Origin: Pholiota molesta
Taxonomy: Eukaryota; Basidiomycota; Agaricomycetes; Agaricales; Strophariaceae
Assembly: GCA_014925825.1 (NCBI GenBank)
Contig: JACGCK010000005.1
Coordinates: 372,001-436,000, forward strand
Direction of reading: 5' to 3'
Length of the DNA: 64,000 bases
Of this stretch, positions 50,105 to 61,160 are shown piece after piece (the stretch's first letter is position 1; every line of letters starts with the position of its first letter). A program made the position numbers and the translations under genes. The notes beneath the pieces were generated by a model. That model made no database searches. It was given only the letters and a program-made list of their open reading frames with translations, and was not told where the DNA came from.

Positions 50105-50492
50105 CTATCTGAGGCTTTGCGATTGACTAGATAGCCAAGAATGAGAAAATAGTCTTGTAAGCCTATGTCCGAAGATGCACGAGGAACAAGAGTAATATCC
50201 AGGTCCTGTAGCTAGACTATCGGGTCGAAGTATGAAATAGGCTGGAGTTCGTCGACACTGCTGGAGATATTTGAAAGAGCACACCAAGATTATCAAAGCA
50301 GCGCAAAGGTTGATATTGGAAGTGAGTGAAGGCTAGTGAAGGTCGACGCAGAGTGGCTTCGGAGGCAGCACGCACGTGGTGAATCATTTGCAAATATTGA
50401 CAATGATCGGCGACTTAAATGGTGAGTACCAAGTGAGTACCGCCTAATTAGCGATCCAAATTCCCTTGTATGAGCCACTCCGTCCACTCGCT
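50105..50492. promoter_or_regulatory. Divergent region between Zip3-like and JmjC genes
   Basis: 388 bp between two start codons. Open frames here lack domains. No specific site recognised. Confidence 0.45.
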
Positions 50493-53400
50493 ATGGCATC
50501 CACAAGAAATTGGACCTTGGAGGGTATTTTGAACCAGGGCCTCAACTTTCAAGCCGCTCCTCGCGTTTCCGTGTTGTCCGATACTCTGTCCCAGACAATT
50601 CAGGACTACGAATCTAATGGAATTCCTCTGGTGATAGAAGACTTCCACAAGCATCCGAGGTGGCCGCAACACTTGTTTACCCTTGATCAATTCATTGCTG
50701 GAACTTCCCCTGGTATATGTCTATTCACTGGGTTGGTCGCCTGAGCTGATTTACTCTCTTCAACAGATATACACGTCCGTAATATATACAATTGGGGGGA
50801 TAGCACATTACCAGTGGAAGATTTCATCGCCAAATGTCGTCTGTCAAGTGTTTACAGAGTACCTGATGGTGAAAATATCACAATTTAAATTATCACACCC
50901 CGTCTAAACAGTATTTTCATTTACAGAGACGGTGAGATTTTATGGGAAAGATGCTGAATGTCCCAAAGCTTGGGAGACCTGGCTTCAGAACGGAGGTGTT
51001 GTTCCAGAAATCCTGCTATGCAAAGGAAAGGAAGACCTGTTTCACTGTCGACCAGATAACGTACTCAATTTTTATTATTACATCGAATCACCAGTACTGA
51101 CACATTCACAGCCCGAAGCCGCTATTGAAACCCTCATGTGTTACTTGGGTATTGGAGATACCTTTACACCTTGTCATAAAGACCTTTGTGCCTCCTCCGG
51201 TCAAAATCTCATGTGCTACACTGAGCGCGATGGCGCATCTTTCTGGTTCATGACGGAAAGCTCAAGTGCTCCTGCGGCAGCTGAATACTTTAGGGAAAAG
51301 CTAGGGCAAGAACTGGATAATGAAAATCATATTGTCACAATCGAAGAACTGACAAACGCGCCTTTCAAAGTTTTTGTTCTTCAACAACGGCTCGGAGATA
51401 TGGTGCTTGTTCCACCTAGAAGCTGCCATCAAGTAATAAACTCGGGAGGCATTACCGTTAAGACTTCGTGGTCCCGAATGACTTTGAAAGGCTTGTCAAC
51501 GGCGTATCATTACGAACTGCCCATATATCGCAGGCAAGTCATTGCCGCTTATCAAGATGTAATTTTTATTGAAATGATGGCTATGTCTCGTAGGGTATGT
51601 CGCCCTGAAACCTATCGAGTAAAGAGCACTATCCATCATGCATTGGTGTCGCTAACCAAAAAACTCGAAAACTCGGTCAACGGACTAGCGTCTGAGACGG
51701 AACTAAATCAATTGGATCCAGGTAATTGTACCCCCTCGTCGACGACACGATAGTTTTGCTTTCTCTCTATGATCGTATTCTTGTGGAAGAGTATGAAGAT
51801 GACTCTGCCATTCGGAAGCAAGTGATGTACAAATCTGACACCTTCAATGACGACATTCGCCTCGTTTGCGATTTCTGCTCGGGGGATATCTTCCAGAGCT
51901 TCTTCGAATGTCGCAAATGTTGCGATGTAGACGACGATCCTTGTCAGCTCTGTCCGGCATGTTATGTGGAAGGTCGAAATTGCAAATGCGGGGGTATGCA
52001 GCCTATGCAATATCAAGATTTCCAACGGCTCATTGATGTTCGCACGAAATCTGTCAATCTTATTAACGCGCATGAAATGAGATACAATCGGAGCTATCAA
52101 CCACCATTAGCCTTGTTTGTCCATTTCTATGTTCATACTTTTATTTAAAGCTCACTTCGACACATTCTTTCTGCAGAGGAAAATTACAGGCAGAGTTCGC
52201 AGCGTTGTTTCAAGCAGCCTGTATTCTATACAGAACCCGCCGTGATCTAAACTCGAAGGTACCGAATTCTATTGAATCATCGGATTTTAAGCTAACGCTT
52301 TTTACAGCGGACCGCTAGAATATGCAGAGGAAAGGATCAACCACACGAAACAAAATCATTATGGATGTTGCATTGTAAAAAATGTCACCATGGGAGATGT
52401 TTTTCTCACCTCCTGGCGCACTGGAATATGCACTCTGCTGAAGCATTACTTTTTTACTCCTCCGATACAAGCCATGAAGAATACCATCGACACCATCTGG
52501 ATGCTAGACTAAGGTTCAACAAAGAGATCAATGCTCTCAGAGACGCTCAGAAGCAAGGAACCCCCCACGAGGCTCATGGTACCACTTATTGGTTGAGAAC
52601 GCTATGAAATATAGATATTCCAGGCCAAGAAACGGAAAATATATGGAATCTGGATGGTACGATACGCCGGTGCATCAGGTTGTGGTGAATATCCTTTCCA
52701 GCTAATTGTAGAATTTGACGGCTCAAACTTTTCTTCAGCTTCCAACGACTAAAAAAGCGCCCTTGTCTTCCCTTCCAACGAATAGTCTATTATCTAGTCA
52801 GGCATCCATCGATGGGACCATACCTTCCGTAAATGTTACCTCAAATGGTTCAGTGCGCGACTTGGAAACAACATCTTCCACCTTTCAAGCTTCCAAGAAA
52901 CGCAAACGAGTGTTTGTTGACGTACCGCAGGCACCTTATGATATCAGACGTGCTCCCTTCAAAAAGGAATGTCATATACCATATAAATCCCTCATTTATC
53001 ACTCGATCATCGCACAAGGAGGAGTTTCTACCACATTCATTGTCAAGGAAACTGTAACCCGAACAGACGCCTCGGTGTCAAATACTTTTCAGAATGTTAG
53101 CGTATCTCTGGAAGGCAAGAAGGTTGGGTATGCTAGACCTGGTCTACCTAACAACTCACTCGACGTTGTCATCGACAGACTGGTGAAACCTGGAAATCGA
53201 TCTAGCCACCACCAATCTTTGTCAAATGTGAAATTTGGTCCGCCGTTTGGGGCTGCTCGAGCTGCTAAATCGTCTTACTGGCCTAAACATGCTCCCAAAG
53301 AACAATCAACGGTTAAAACCAAGGCTACTGTTCTGCATGATGTTTCACCTGGACCAACCAATAATGTTCTGCAAACTGTTTTTCCATTGGCTATTGAAAG

Positions 53401-53587
53401 TTATGATGATTCAGGCCGAGGTTTCTTACCAAAGCGAAACTCATCAGGAAACCCTTACCCCTTACATGCCAAAAAATTCACAAATAAAAAAAGGAAAGTT
53501 GAGCGTCTGTCCTCAGATGGAGAGGCGGACCATCCGGATACTCTGATTGAGCCTCATTCTATTAAATCACCCATTGTAATCCTATGA
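50493..53587 (+). CDS. JmjC-domain protein with C-terminal Cys-rich finger, putative histone demethylase
   Basis: Start MASTRNWTLEGILNQGLNFQ. The JmjC core has the expected iron ligands: His and Asp in FTPCHKDLCASSGQN and the distal His in VPPRSCHQVINSGG, with TSWSRMTLKGL after it. Between them is ASFWFMTESSS. Downstream lies a Cys-rich zinc-binding segment (CDFCSGDI, FECRKCC, CQLCPACYVEGRNCKCGG), then a second Cys/His cluster (HCKKCHHGRCFSHLLAHWNMH). The tail to 53587 is disordered and basic, with two lysine/arginine clusters (ASKKRKRVF, NKKRKVER) that could be nuclear localisation signals. One-base gaps at 51731-51735 and 52561-52566 are needed to keep these parts in one frame. JmjC plus a zinc finger suggests a chromatin enzyme; the substrate lysine cannot be told. 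Confidence 0.83.
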
Positions 53588-53836
53588 AATTGCTTATATT
53601 GCAATTGACGTGGTATATAATCATTCCAAAATTCATATACAGGTAGGCGTGAGATAAAGACTGTAAAGAACGTCGATATTATTTGGGAGAACCGATAGAG
53701 GGTATAAAGCGTGAAGGAGTGGGTTATTGGTATGCAAGAAGTGGCAGGGGTTGAGAATGAGAGTCTATTATTTAATAGCATTGGGTAACATAGACGTGAG
53801 CAGCCGGAAGACATGAGAGATGATAATATGGCGTGC

Positions 53837-55843
53837 TTAACACCGACAGGTAAGAATTCGGAAAAAGGATGACTTCGGTGTTGTTCTTGGTCTTGTCCTT
53901 GTTGATAATCTTGAGCAACACCAACATCTCCAGCTCTGGCACGGACGTTGCTGACCGCAACAGGCGCTGGAGCGCCAGTAGGCACCATAGGTGATGTCCT
54001 CCCATACGGTGCTTGTTGCTGATTCTTGTACTGTTCGTGTTGTTGCGAATATTCATACCCAGCACCGATGCCCGCGCTGGCGTATGGATGTTGGCCGCTT
54101 GCTCTTTGATTGCTTCCGATTGGGATATGGACTTGCGCTTGTGCGGAGTGCGGCGTCATCTGCCCAGGTGTTAGGACCGCGGGAACCTTCCTTTGCTTAG
54201 AGCCATTTCTTACAAGGGCAGGAGAGGGAGGTACCATATTGCCTGGCTGTGCTTGAGAGCGCCTTCTATCATCGCGATCTTTGCGTCGTTCTGTGTAACC
54301 GTTGTTCTCGTTCTGGACTCTTGCCAGCATCGCGCTCTGGCCCTATGTAAATAAGATTAACTCAACAATATAGATAGACTAGGGCGTGCACGAACCGCGG
54401 AAGCTTCCCAACCCTTTCCATCTGAACCTATTGTGAGAATGAAATCAACGGGAAAGAAATGGGCATACCATTGAGCAAGTTCCAATCAAATACGCTGTCG
54501 TCTACATCCCCATTACTTCGAAGAACTTTGGTGAATAGTTCCCGCAAGAAATCATAGTCTGGAGTCTCCTCAAAACCAAGTTTGCGGACGTAATTCAAGT
54601 AGATGCCGAACTCCTCTGCAACAATAGAAAGGTTAACTGACACTCAATTGAAAACGATCACACCGAAGTTACCTGGGAAACCTTCGCAGAGCTCTTTGAT
54701 CGGTGTAGTTTGCTTCTTTTCCCCGATCTTCTCGTATTTCTGTTTGTTAGTCGCAGCTTTGAGACCTTGCCAGGGCAGACTGCCTCGCAGGAAATACATG
54801 AAGACATGGCCGAGAGCCTCTAAGTCGTCTCTACGAGATTGTTCTGCATAGCCAAAGTTATATTATGAGCAGGTCTCAATAAAAAATGACCTGGCCAACG
54901 CACCCCTGCCAAGGTGGGTGTTGATGCTCATGTACCGAGCGGTGCCACTTAGGCTCTTGCGCTCACGGTAAGGAATATGTTGTTTGGTTTTTGGGTCTCG
55001 ATACTGCTTGGCCATACCGAAATCGACGACGTGGATAACTTGATGATACGAGGTCATAGTGCGGCTCTGAAATTGATTGTACTATGACTTACCATTAGCT
55101 CCTTTAGTCCCTGGACGGCCTATGAGGAAGTTATCGGGCTTGATGTCGCGGTAAATGAGATTCTTTTCGTGAATTGTTTGCACGCGGGTAAGCTGGAGGG
55201 AATGCGGGAATATATCAGTTGCTAGCTCCAGATGCAACACAAACGATGAGCTGCGAACCATCTGCTTGGCTGCCATACAAACGGTCTTGATAGAGAATTT
55301 GCGCCCGCACATGTCGAATAGATCCTCCAAACTTGGTCCGAGGAGGTCGATGACGAGAATGTTGTGTAAGCCCTCCTGTCCGAAATGGTATATTTGTGGG
55401 ATGCCCGCTATGCATAGTAGCAAATTTTGATGGTAAGAGACGAGACAGGAGCCCACTGCACACAAGTCGAAGAGGTGGCCCACTCACGACATCCAGCTAA
55501 TATACGATATGAGCGACATTCATCCCGGAGTTGTGGTGCTTCAGCCTTTCGTGGTTCCTAACGAGTGAATTACGCTTGTGGTGAGTACAGCAGCTTTGGC
55601 GTAGCACGATACGTGAAGCAGCCCGACGCACAAACTTGATAGCCACTGTCTGTGAGTTGAGGAGGTTCGTTCCTGTAGTCGCCAGGGCCAGTCAGACGGA
55701 TGCAGCTACGCTACAGACGGGCAAGAAATGTGCGTTCTACCTTCGAAAATGACACCAAAGGAACCTTCGCCTATTTTCTTGCCAACACGGTAGTGAACGC
55801 CGACGAGATTTGCGGTGGAAGAGGACTGTGAATGGGAGGCCAT
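53837..55843 (-). CDS. Casein kinase 1, membrane-anchored type (Yck/Cki1-like)
   Basis: This Ser/Thr kinase acts at membranes. Start [20 protein letters not shown]. Motifs: Gly-rich loop [35 protein letters not shown], catalytic loop [12 protein letters not shown], metal site [10 protein letters not shown], and the CK1 signature [21 protein letters not shown]. After the kinase domain the Gln/Pro-rich tail would end [12 protein letters not shown] at 53837-53839, a C-terminal cysteine pair suited to palmitoylation, as in membrane CK1s. Reaching that end needs one added base at about 53899. As written, the frame runs on to about 53554, which no family member would predict. Eight or so introns. 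Confidence 0.9.
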
Positions 55844-56051
55844 GGTGGTGAATGGAACCAAGAATAATAGGGCCCTCACAGGCCTCTTAGTTTGTGTGCT
55901 GCAGGGGAGAGAAAGAGATCAAGCAAACAGACAATCCAACTCCGCCCAAATTGGCCTTCCCCACTATACATCCCGACAAACACCATTGCCTCATGTTAAA
56001 TTTTACGTTGTTTATGCAATCCCACTGTCTAAATACACCTTTGCAAATCTA

Positions 56052-58482
56052 TCAAAGCGCGACTATCTCTCTCAGTCTTTCTACAAGAGGCAGCACCGCG
56101 GTCGGCGCTGGAATTGTTCCCGTAGACGCAAGTCCTAACCCGACTGCGAGTGACATCACGACCGTAAGGAGTGACCATTTCACAACCTTTGACAGCTTCC
56201 GTTCTCTATCCCAGGCTTCCGCACCTACTGCGTGGAACAGGCTCCATTTCGGTCGACGGCAGAACCACCAGAAGAGCGCAACGGGCCCGGGGAATGTGGC
56301 AATAATTCTTGTCTTGCTGTCTCGGCCAGCTTGGTAATACGACATGCAGTCCGTCCACACCGATGTCTGAAGGCGTTTTTGCAGCCATTCATTGTATTCG
56401 TCAGTAGCCTCGTGCGTGATCTCAAATGACTTCGCCTTGCGTTCCAGGACAGGTTGGATCAGCTGGATAGCAAGGTTAATCTAAATTTGAGGTTAGTATA
56501 TAGATAGGGCCAACTTTCACGCGCTTGTGAGACTCACCTGCGCCTCCTGGCTGAAAATAACGGATGCATGACCGGAGGCAACGTTCGGTCCTAAAAAATA
56601 GTAAACAGACGCGCTCCGCAGTTGTATCTGAATTCGTCACCTACCAAGCAAAATATAGAGATTCGGGAACCCAGGGACGCATGATCCGACATAGGCCATC
56701 GCGCCACCTTTACTCGCAAAGTATTCCTGCATAGTACCCCCATGACTCCCGCGGATACTTAATTGAGTAGCTTCCTGTTTGTTGGTATCTTATCAGCGTT
56801 CGAAGTTTCTTGGTGGAAGAAAAGAACACGCACCACGGAATATCCGGTCGCAAAGATTATTACATCTAGAGGGACGACCTCGCCGGTCTTTAGCTTAATG
56901 CCGTTTTCTACGATACTCTCGATTCCATCCCAGGACAAGCTAACATTCGGCCTATTCAGGGATTCCAGATAATCAGGGTCCACTATGATCCGTTTGCATC
57001 CAGGTGCTATAAATGAATAATGAGCACTTGATGCTTCAGTTAAAATGAAATAGCCATACCGTAGTTGGGGATTAACTTCTTCACCTGGTCTTTAGGAGCT
57101 TTGCTTTTAATATAGGCAGTCAACACCTGTTTGTAATGATTAGCAAATTCGTTAGAACGACGAAGGGTCATTCGAACCTTCTTTGCAATATTAATAAGAG
57201 CTTTGTTATTCTTACGAAAAACGAGGAAACTGATGTCTGACTGTAACGAGAAAATCAGGCTTTGGAAAGCATAAAATCACTTTTTTAATACTCACTCTAG
57301 CCATGATCCAGCTACGATACCAGCGCATGATGAATGGTATGTAAGCGAAGACCCATTGGACCCATTTTGAATAATGAAAGTTTCCCTGTACACACCGCCT
57401 GTCAGATATCTAGTGTTCTTCACTGGCAAGAGCCTCATAAAATACCCTACCCTGGGTATAAACCACTGCGGTGTACGGCAAAAGTTGATAACCTCGACAG
57501 ATGGGTCCTCCGATATCTTGGGGATAAACTGAGCTCTGTAAACACCACTCGATGTGAGTCTAACTATAACAGGGGAAAAGCAGGCGAGAGCACGCACGCT
57601 GAACACCCATTTCCAATAACTCCAACCCTCTTGTTCTTTAGAATTACATCATGCCTCCACCTCGCTGAATGGAACAGCTCGCCCTTGAAGTTGTCTAGCC
57701 CATGTATGTCCTTGGGATATTGCGGTCCCTGGAATCCGCCAATCGCATAGAGCATCACCTCCGCCTCCACTGTGCTCTTCTCCCCCGTCGTCGTGTTCTC
57801 CATCTGCACCGTGTACCGCTGGTCCTCATTGCTCCATTCCGCGCCCGTGACGGCTGTGCTGAGCACTGTGTGGCGCGCGAGATCGTATTTGAGCCACAGA
57901 TTCTCCCAGTACACGCGCAGCTCAGGCTGGTTCGCGTAGTAGGTTTGCCAGCGCGGGTTCAGATCAGTTGAGAGACTATACCAGTGTCCGGGCACGTCAG
58001 AACCGCATCCCTGCGTTAGAGTATGATGAGTTTTGTCCAGCGCGCAAAAGGCATAGGGATGACGTACAGGATAGGTGTTGTCCTAGAGAAGATTTGCAAA
58101 GCATGATGAGCGCTCCAGACCATTGTACATAAGGCCGAGACGCACCCGCCAAGTCCCACCGATCGCATCAGCTTGCTCGTATATCTGCACAAAAAAACAC
58201 GATGCGCGCATATGAGTGCACTGCTCAGTGCTATGATGACGAGGTGTCGACACACCGTAAAGTTATCGAAATTCAGCTTCGTCTTGAAGTTTATCGCAGC
58301 AGAGATCCCGGCAAGTCTAAAGGAGTGGTGGGCAAAATCAATTGCATCAGCCATATCGCCATGAGTTCATCCCCACACCGGAGTAAGGGGAAGTTTACAA
58401 GACAGGCCGGCCATCCAAGTTAAATAACATACCCTGCTCCTACAATGACCACATGCGGTGTACGCTTAGTGTCTTCGGACAT
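56052..58482 (-). CDS. FAD-dependent monooxygenase, Baeyer-Villiger type
   Basis: Start MSEDTKRTPHVVIVGAG; the first GxGxxG spans an intron (GAGLAGISAAINF). The BVMO fingerprint FxGxxxHxxxW is present as FKGELFHSARW, with Arg after it instead of the usual Pro/Asp. The second Rossmann motif is KRVGVIGNGCSA, and the late FATGY motif is DVIIFATGYSV. YPGAGSDVPGHWYS resembles the family's substrate-side motif. The C-terminus has a hydrophobic segment (about 56090-56160) that may anchor the protein. The partner substrate cannot be inferred; such enzymes oxidise ketones to esters or hydroxylate. It is in tandem with CK1, about 210 bp apart. Confidence 0.86.
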
Positions 58483-59483
58483 GATAGCGAGCAATTGACG
58501 CCCAACAACTTTAGAGGGAGAGTGGAAAGACCGAACGGCCTATGTTCCGGGATGACATTTTATTGAATTTTGGCATGGAATTTACATATGATTTTGAACC
58601 CAGCAGTGCGCACCCGAACTCTAGCATCATGACCTGCTGCCAGCATCAGGCGAGCGAATGAATTAGGAAATCTATCAAATGGATTATCACATGGACCATA
58701 TCATATAGTATACTGTGGAGATCGAGAATGTATATGTATGTAGAGTACAAGTGGAAAGTGAACAGCAAGTTGGGAAACGAACATATCCTCGCGAATTTCC
58801 GCGAGGAACAGCGTCGGAACAAAGGAATTCAGTGAGAGGGTTTTATAAGGGGCCCGGCGCTTAATTAAGCGAGATCTTATCATGTCACTCCCTGCTAAGC
58901 GCTTGTCCCTTTCCCAATCGTATTGGTAGTGAGTTTCAAAAAACACATGGATATTATACGTGACCAATATCCGACACTTATATCTCTATAGATTCATAAC
59001 TTCCTTAGCAGCGGCCCCAGCTGTCTCTGCTCTCCTCCCACTGTCAACAATGCACTCTGTATGCGACCGGCGACTCGTCCGAACCTATCTGATTCCACGA
59101 ATGGTAGGTTCAATCTAAGTACCTAGTAGCCTGCCATTGTCACACGGAAGATATATATATGTCAATTGGATTATCACAGGGAACACATGCTGTGGAGGAA
59201 CCAAAGATACAACTGGTTAAAGTAAAAGTATACAGAGAGCAACGAAGGTATCATAACTGGAAAATGCCAGAGGAGAAACGGGAGAGCGGGAGTCGCTTAA
59301 CAAGTGCTAATTATGGGGTTGAAAGAATTTGAAATGGTGTGGGGAAATAGAGGTCTCGCTTGTACGACCATCGCCAATCATGACATTCACAGAGATCTGG
59401 AGAAGCTTGTATCTCTTAAAAGCCCCTATATAAAGACAACTGCTTTGTCGGAATGTACTGGCGGAGACCACAAATGAGTCATC
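58483..59483. other. Intergenic region between flavin monooxygenase start and GID4 end
   Basis: 1.0 kb with short minus-strand open frames only (one of 88 codons at 58701-58967, without a recognisable domain). It should hold the monooxygenase promoter and GID4 3' UTR. Confidence 0.45.
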
Positions 59484-60940
59484 CTAGCGAAATTCGAAGC
59501 TAGAGCTCGTTTGCTCAGGAACATGAGCAAGAGAGAGTTGTTGGTATCTGGGGAAAGAGTATTTTTAGAAACGATGAATGACAAATTTCACTACATAAAT
59601 AGCAGCTCTTGACTCACGGCTCGGAGTTCTGATGATAGTAGAAACCGCTCATTGTGGCTACTGGTGGATTGATAGGTGCAAGAGGAGGGCCTCGGCGACG
59701 GGTACTTGAGTCTCTTCGTGTCCGAGATCGACTCTTGGTCCTTATTCGGCGATGGAAGAAAGGATGCGAATCGTCGCTCTCAGGGGTTAGAGGGGTTTCA
59801 AAGGACTCATCTATGACCTCTTCTGTCGGAGAAGAAGCCGTTGGAGGATTAAAGTCGACGCATACGTAGTAGAATCCTACATGGTTAATAGATATTAGCT
59901 GCGGTGCCGTCAAACTCAAAAGACAGAGCTAACCTGCGAAACTAGCGCCATTGATGTCCTGCACTCGATGGTCTGGCACTAGGAACCTTCTTTCCACCTC
60001 ATAAAGACGACGCCACGGTCCCTGTCATCCAGAGTCATGTGAGGTCGCTTCGCTTCATGCCGAATATGCTTGAATGCGGGAAAGCGAGACCAATGTACGA
60101 GATCTCATGCTGGAAGCGCCCCAATTCTGCGTCAGGAAACCATAGCGGCTGCCAATGATCTCCGCGTCGAAGTAGGTCGTGAGCTCCGGCCAGTCGTCGG
60201 TCAAACCACGAATCCTGAGGTACCCACACAGATTGGACAAGGCAAAATTGACATCCTAATGGAGGCTTAGTGCCCCTTTCAAAGAAAGAGCATATAGCAG
60301 AGGCAACCTACCACGATGGTCACATTGACGTCGTAGCTATTCCTGCCGCTCTTCTGGGTGCCCTGAAATGTAGCACCTGGATAGAGACAATGGTGGGGGC
60401 GGGATCGGATGCGGAGGCGAGTAATGTCGGCCAGAGGGTCTGCAGTGGCGATGCTGTGTTGCTGCTGCTGTTGTTGTTGCTGATGGCGGGCGGGGTTGTC
60501 TCATATGGCACAGCGGAGAAGTGAGCGGGTTGTCGGTGGGCGGTTGACACCGGAGAAATATTACACTGAATATTTGATAATACTGGTTTCTTAGGATAGC
60601 TGGCTGGAGGTATTGGAGAGGGGTGGTAGGTGTCGGACGAGGTGGAAGCAAGAACATTGTCGTAAGCGGCGGAGTCCTGCTGGGGCCGCCTCGAGCTCAG
60701 TAAAATAGGTACGTCAAGGGCGAGCGATGGCCGGTGGGCGTACGGTGCATCCTGGTCGATTCTGAACTGCCTATGAGCGGCGGGATCGGCGGGGCGTTCT
60801 CGACAGATAGCACAGACAAGAGGCTCGGCGGTGGAGAGAATGAAGGGGAGCGCGGAATGGCACGATGAGCAGATCTTGACCTGGGGACCGGAGGGGATGT
60901 CCTGAGGTTGGTCGGGGACGGCGAGCTGTTCTGAGGGCAT
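59484..60940 (-). CDS. GID4: GID4/VID24, substrate receptor of the GID (CTLH) ubiquitin ligase
   Basis: Gid4 recognises Pro/N-degron substrates such as gluconeogenic enzymes. Start MPSEQLAVPDQPQDIP, then a zinc-like CSSCHS and CAICRE pair. The conserved Vid24 barrel follows: NFALSNLCGYLRIRGLTDDW, PELTTYFDAEIIGSRYGFL, TQNWGA, RWKERFLVPDHRVQDINGAS and FAGFYYVCVDF. The end is MSGFYYHQNSEP, an intron, then YQQLSLAHVPEQTSSSFEFR with the stop at 59484-59486. Two one-base gaps are needed, at about 60114-60115 and 60092-60093. A disordered basic insert sits inside the C-terminal region. A trinucleotide repeat encodes the Asn/Ser run in the N-terminal part. Confidence 0.92.
60455..60482. repeat. Trinucleotide repeat (GCT/GTT) in GID4
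   Basis: A run of GCT and GTT triplets on the plus strand encodes Ser and Asn on the minus strand in the disordered part of GID4. Confidence 0.75.
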
Positions 60941-61160
60941 TGGTGGTGTGAGTGGAAGGAGGAAGGCTTGGGCTGGGATTCAGCGCTACCCAACACGTGC
61001 TCTCTGCAAATATCGATAGCATATTCTAAACTCTATGTACATGGCATTGATACATCATTAGGTGACATGTAAATCCTTCATAAGTAATATTCATCCGCTA
61101 GATGAAAGTCGAGGTCCAAAATAAAGCAGTCCTCGTCCAAGTTCCAATCTTCGTCGCAAG

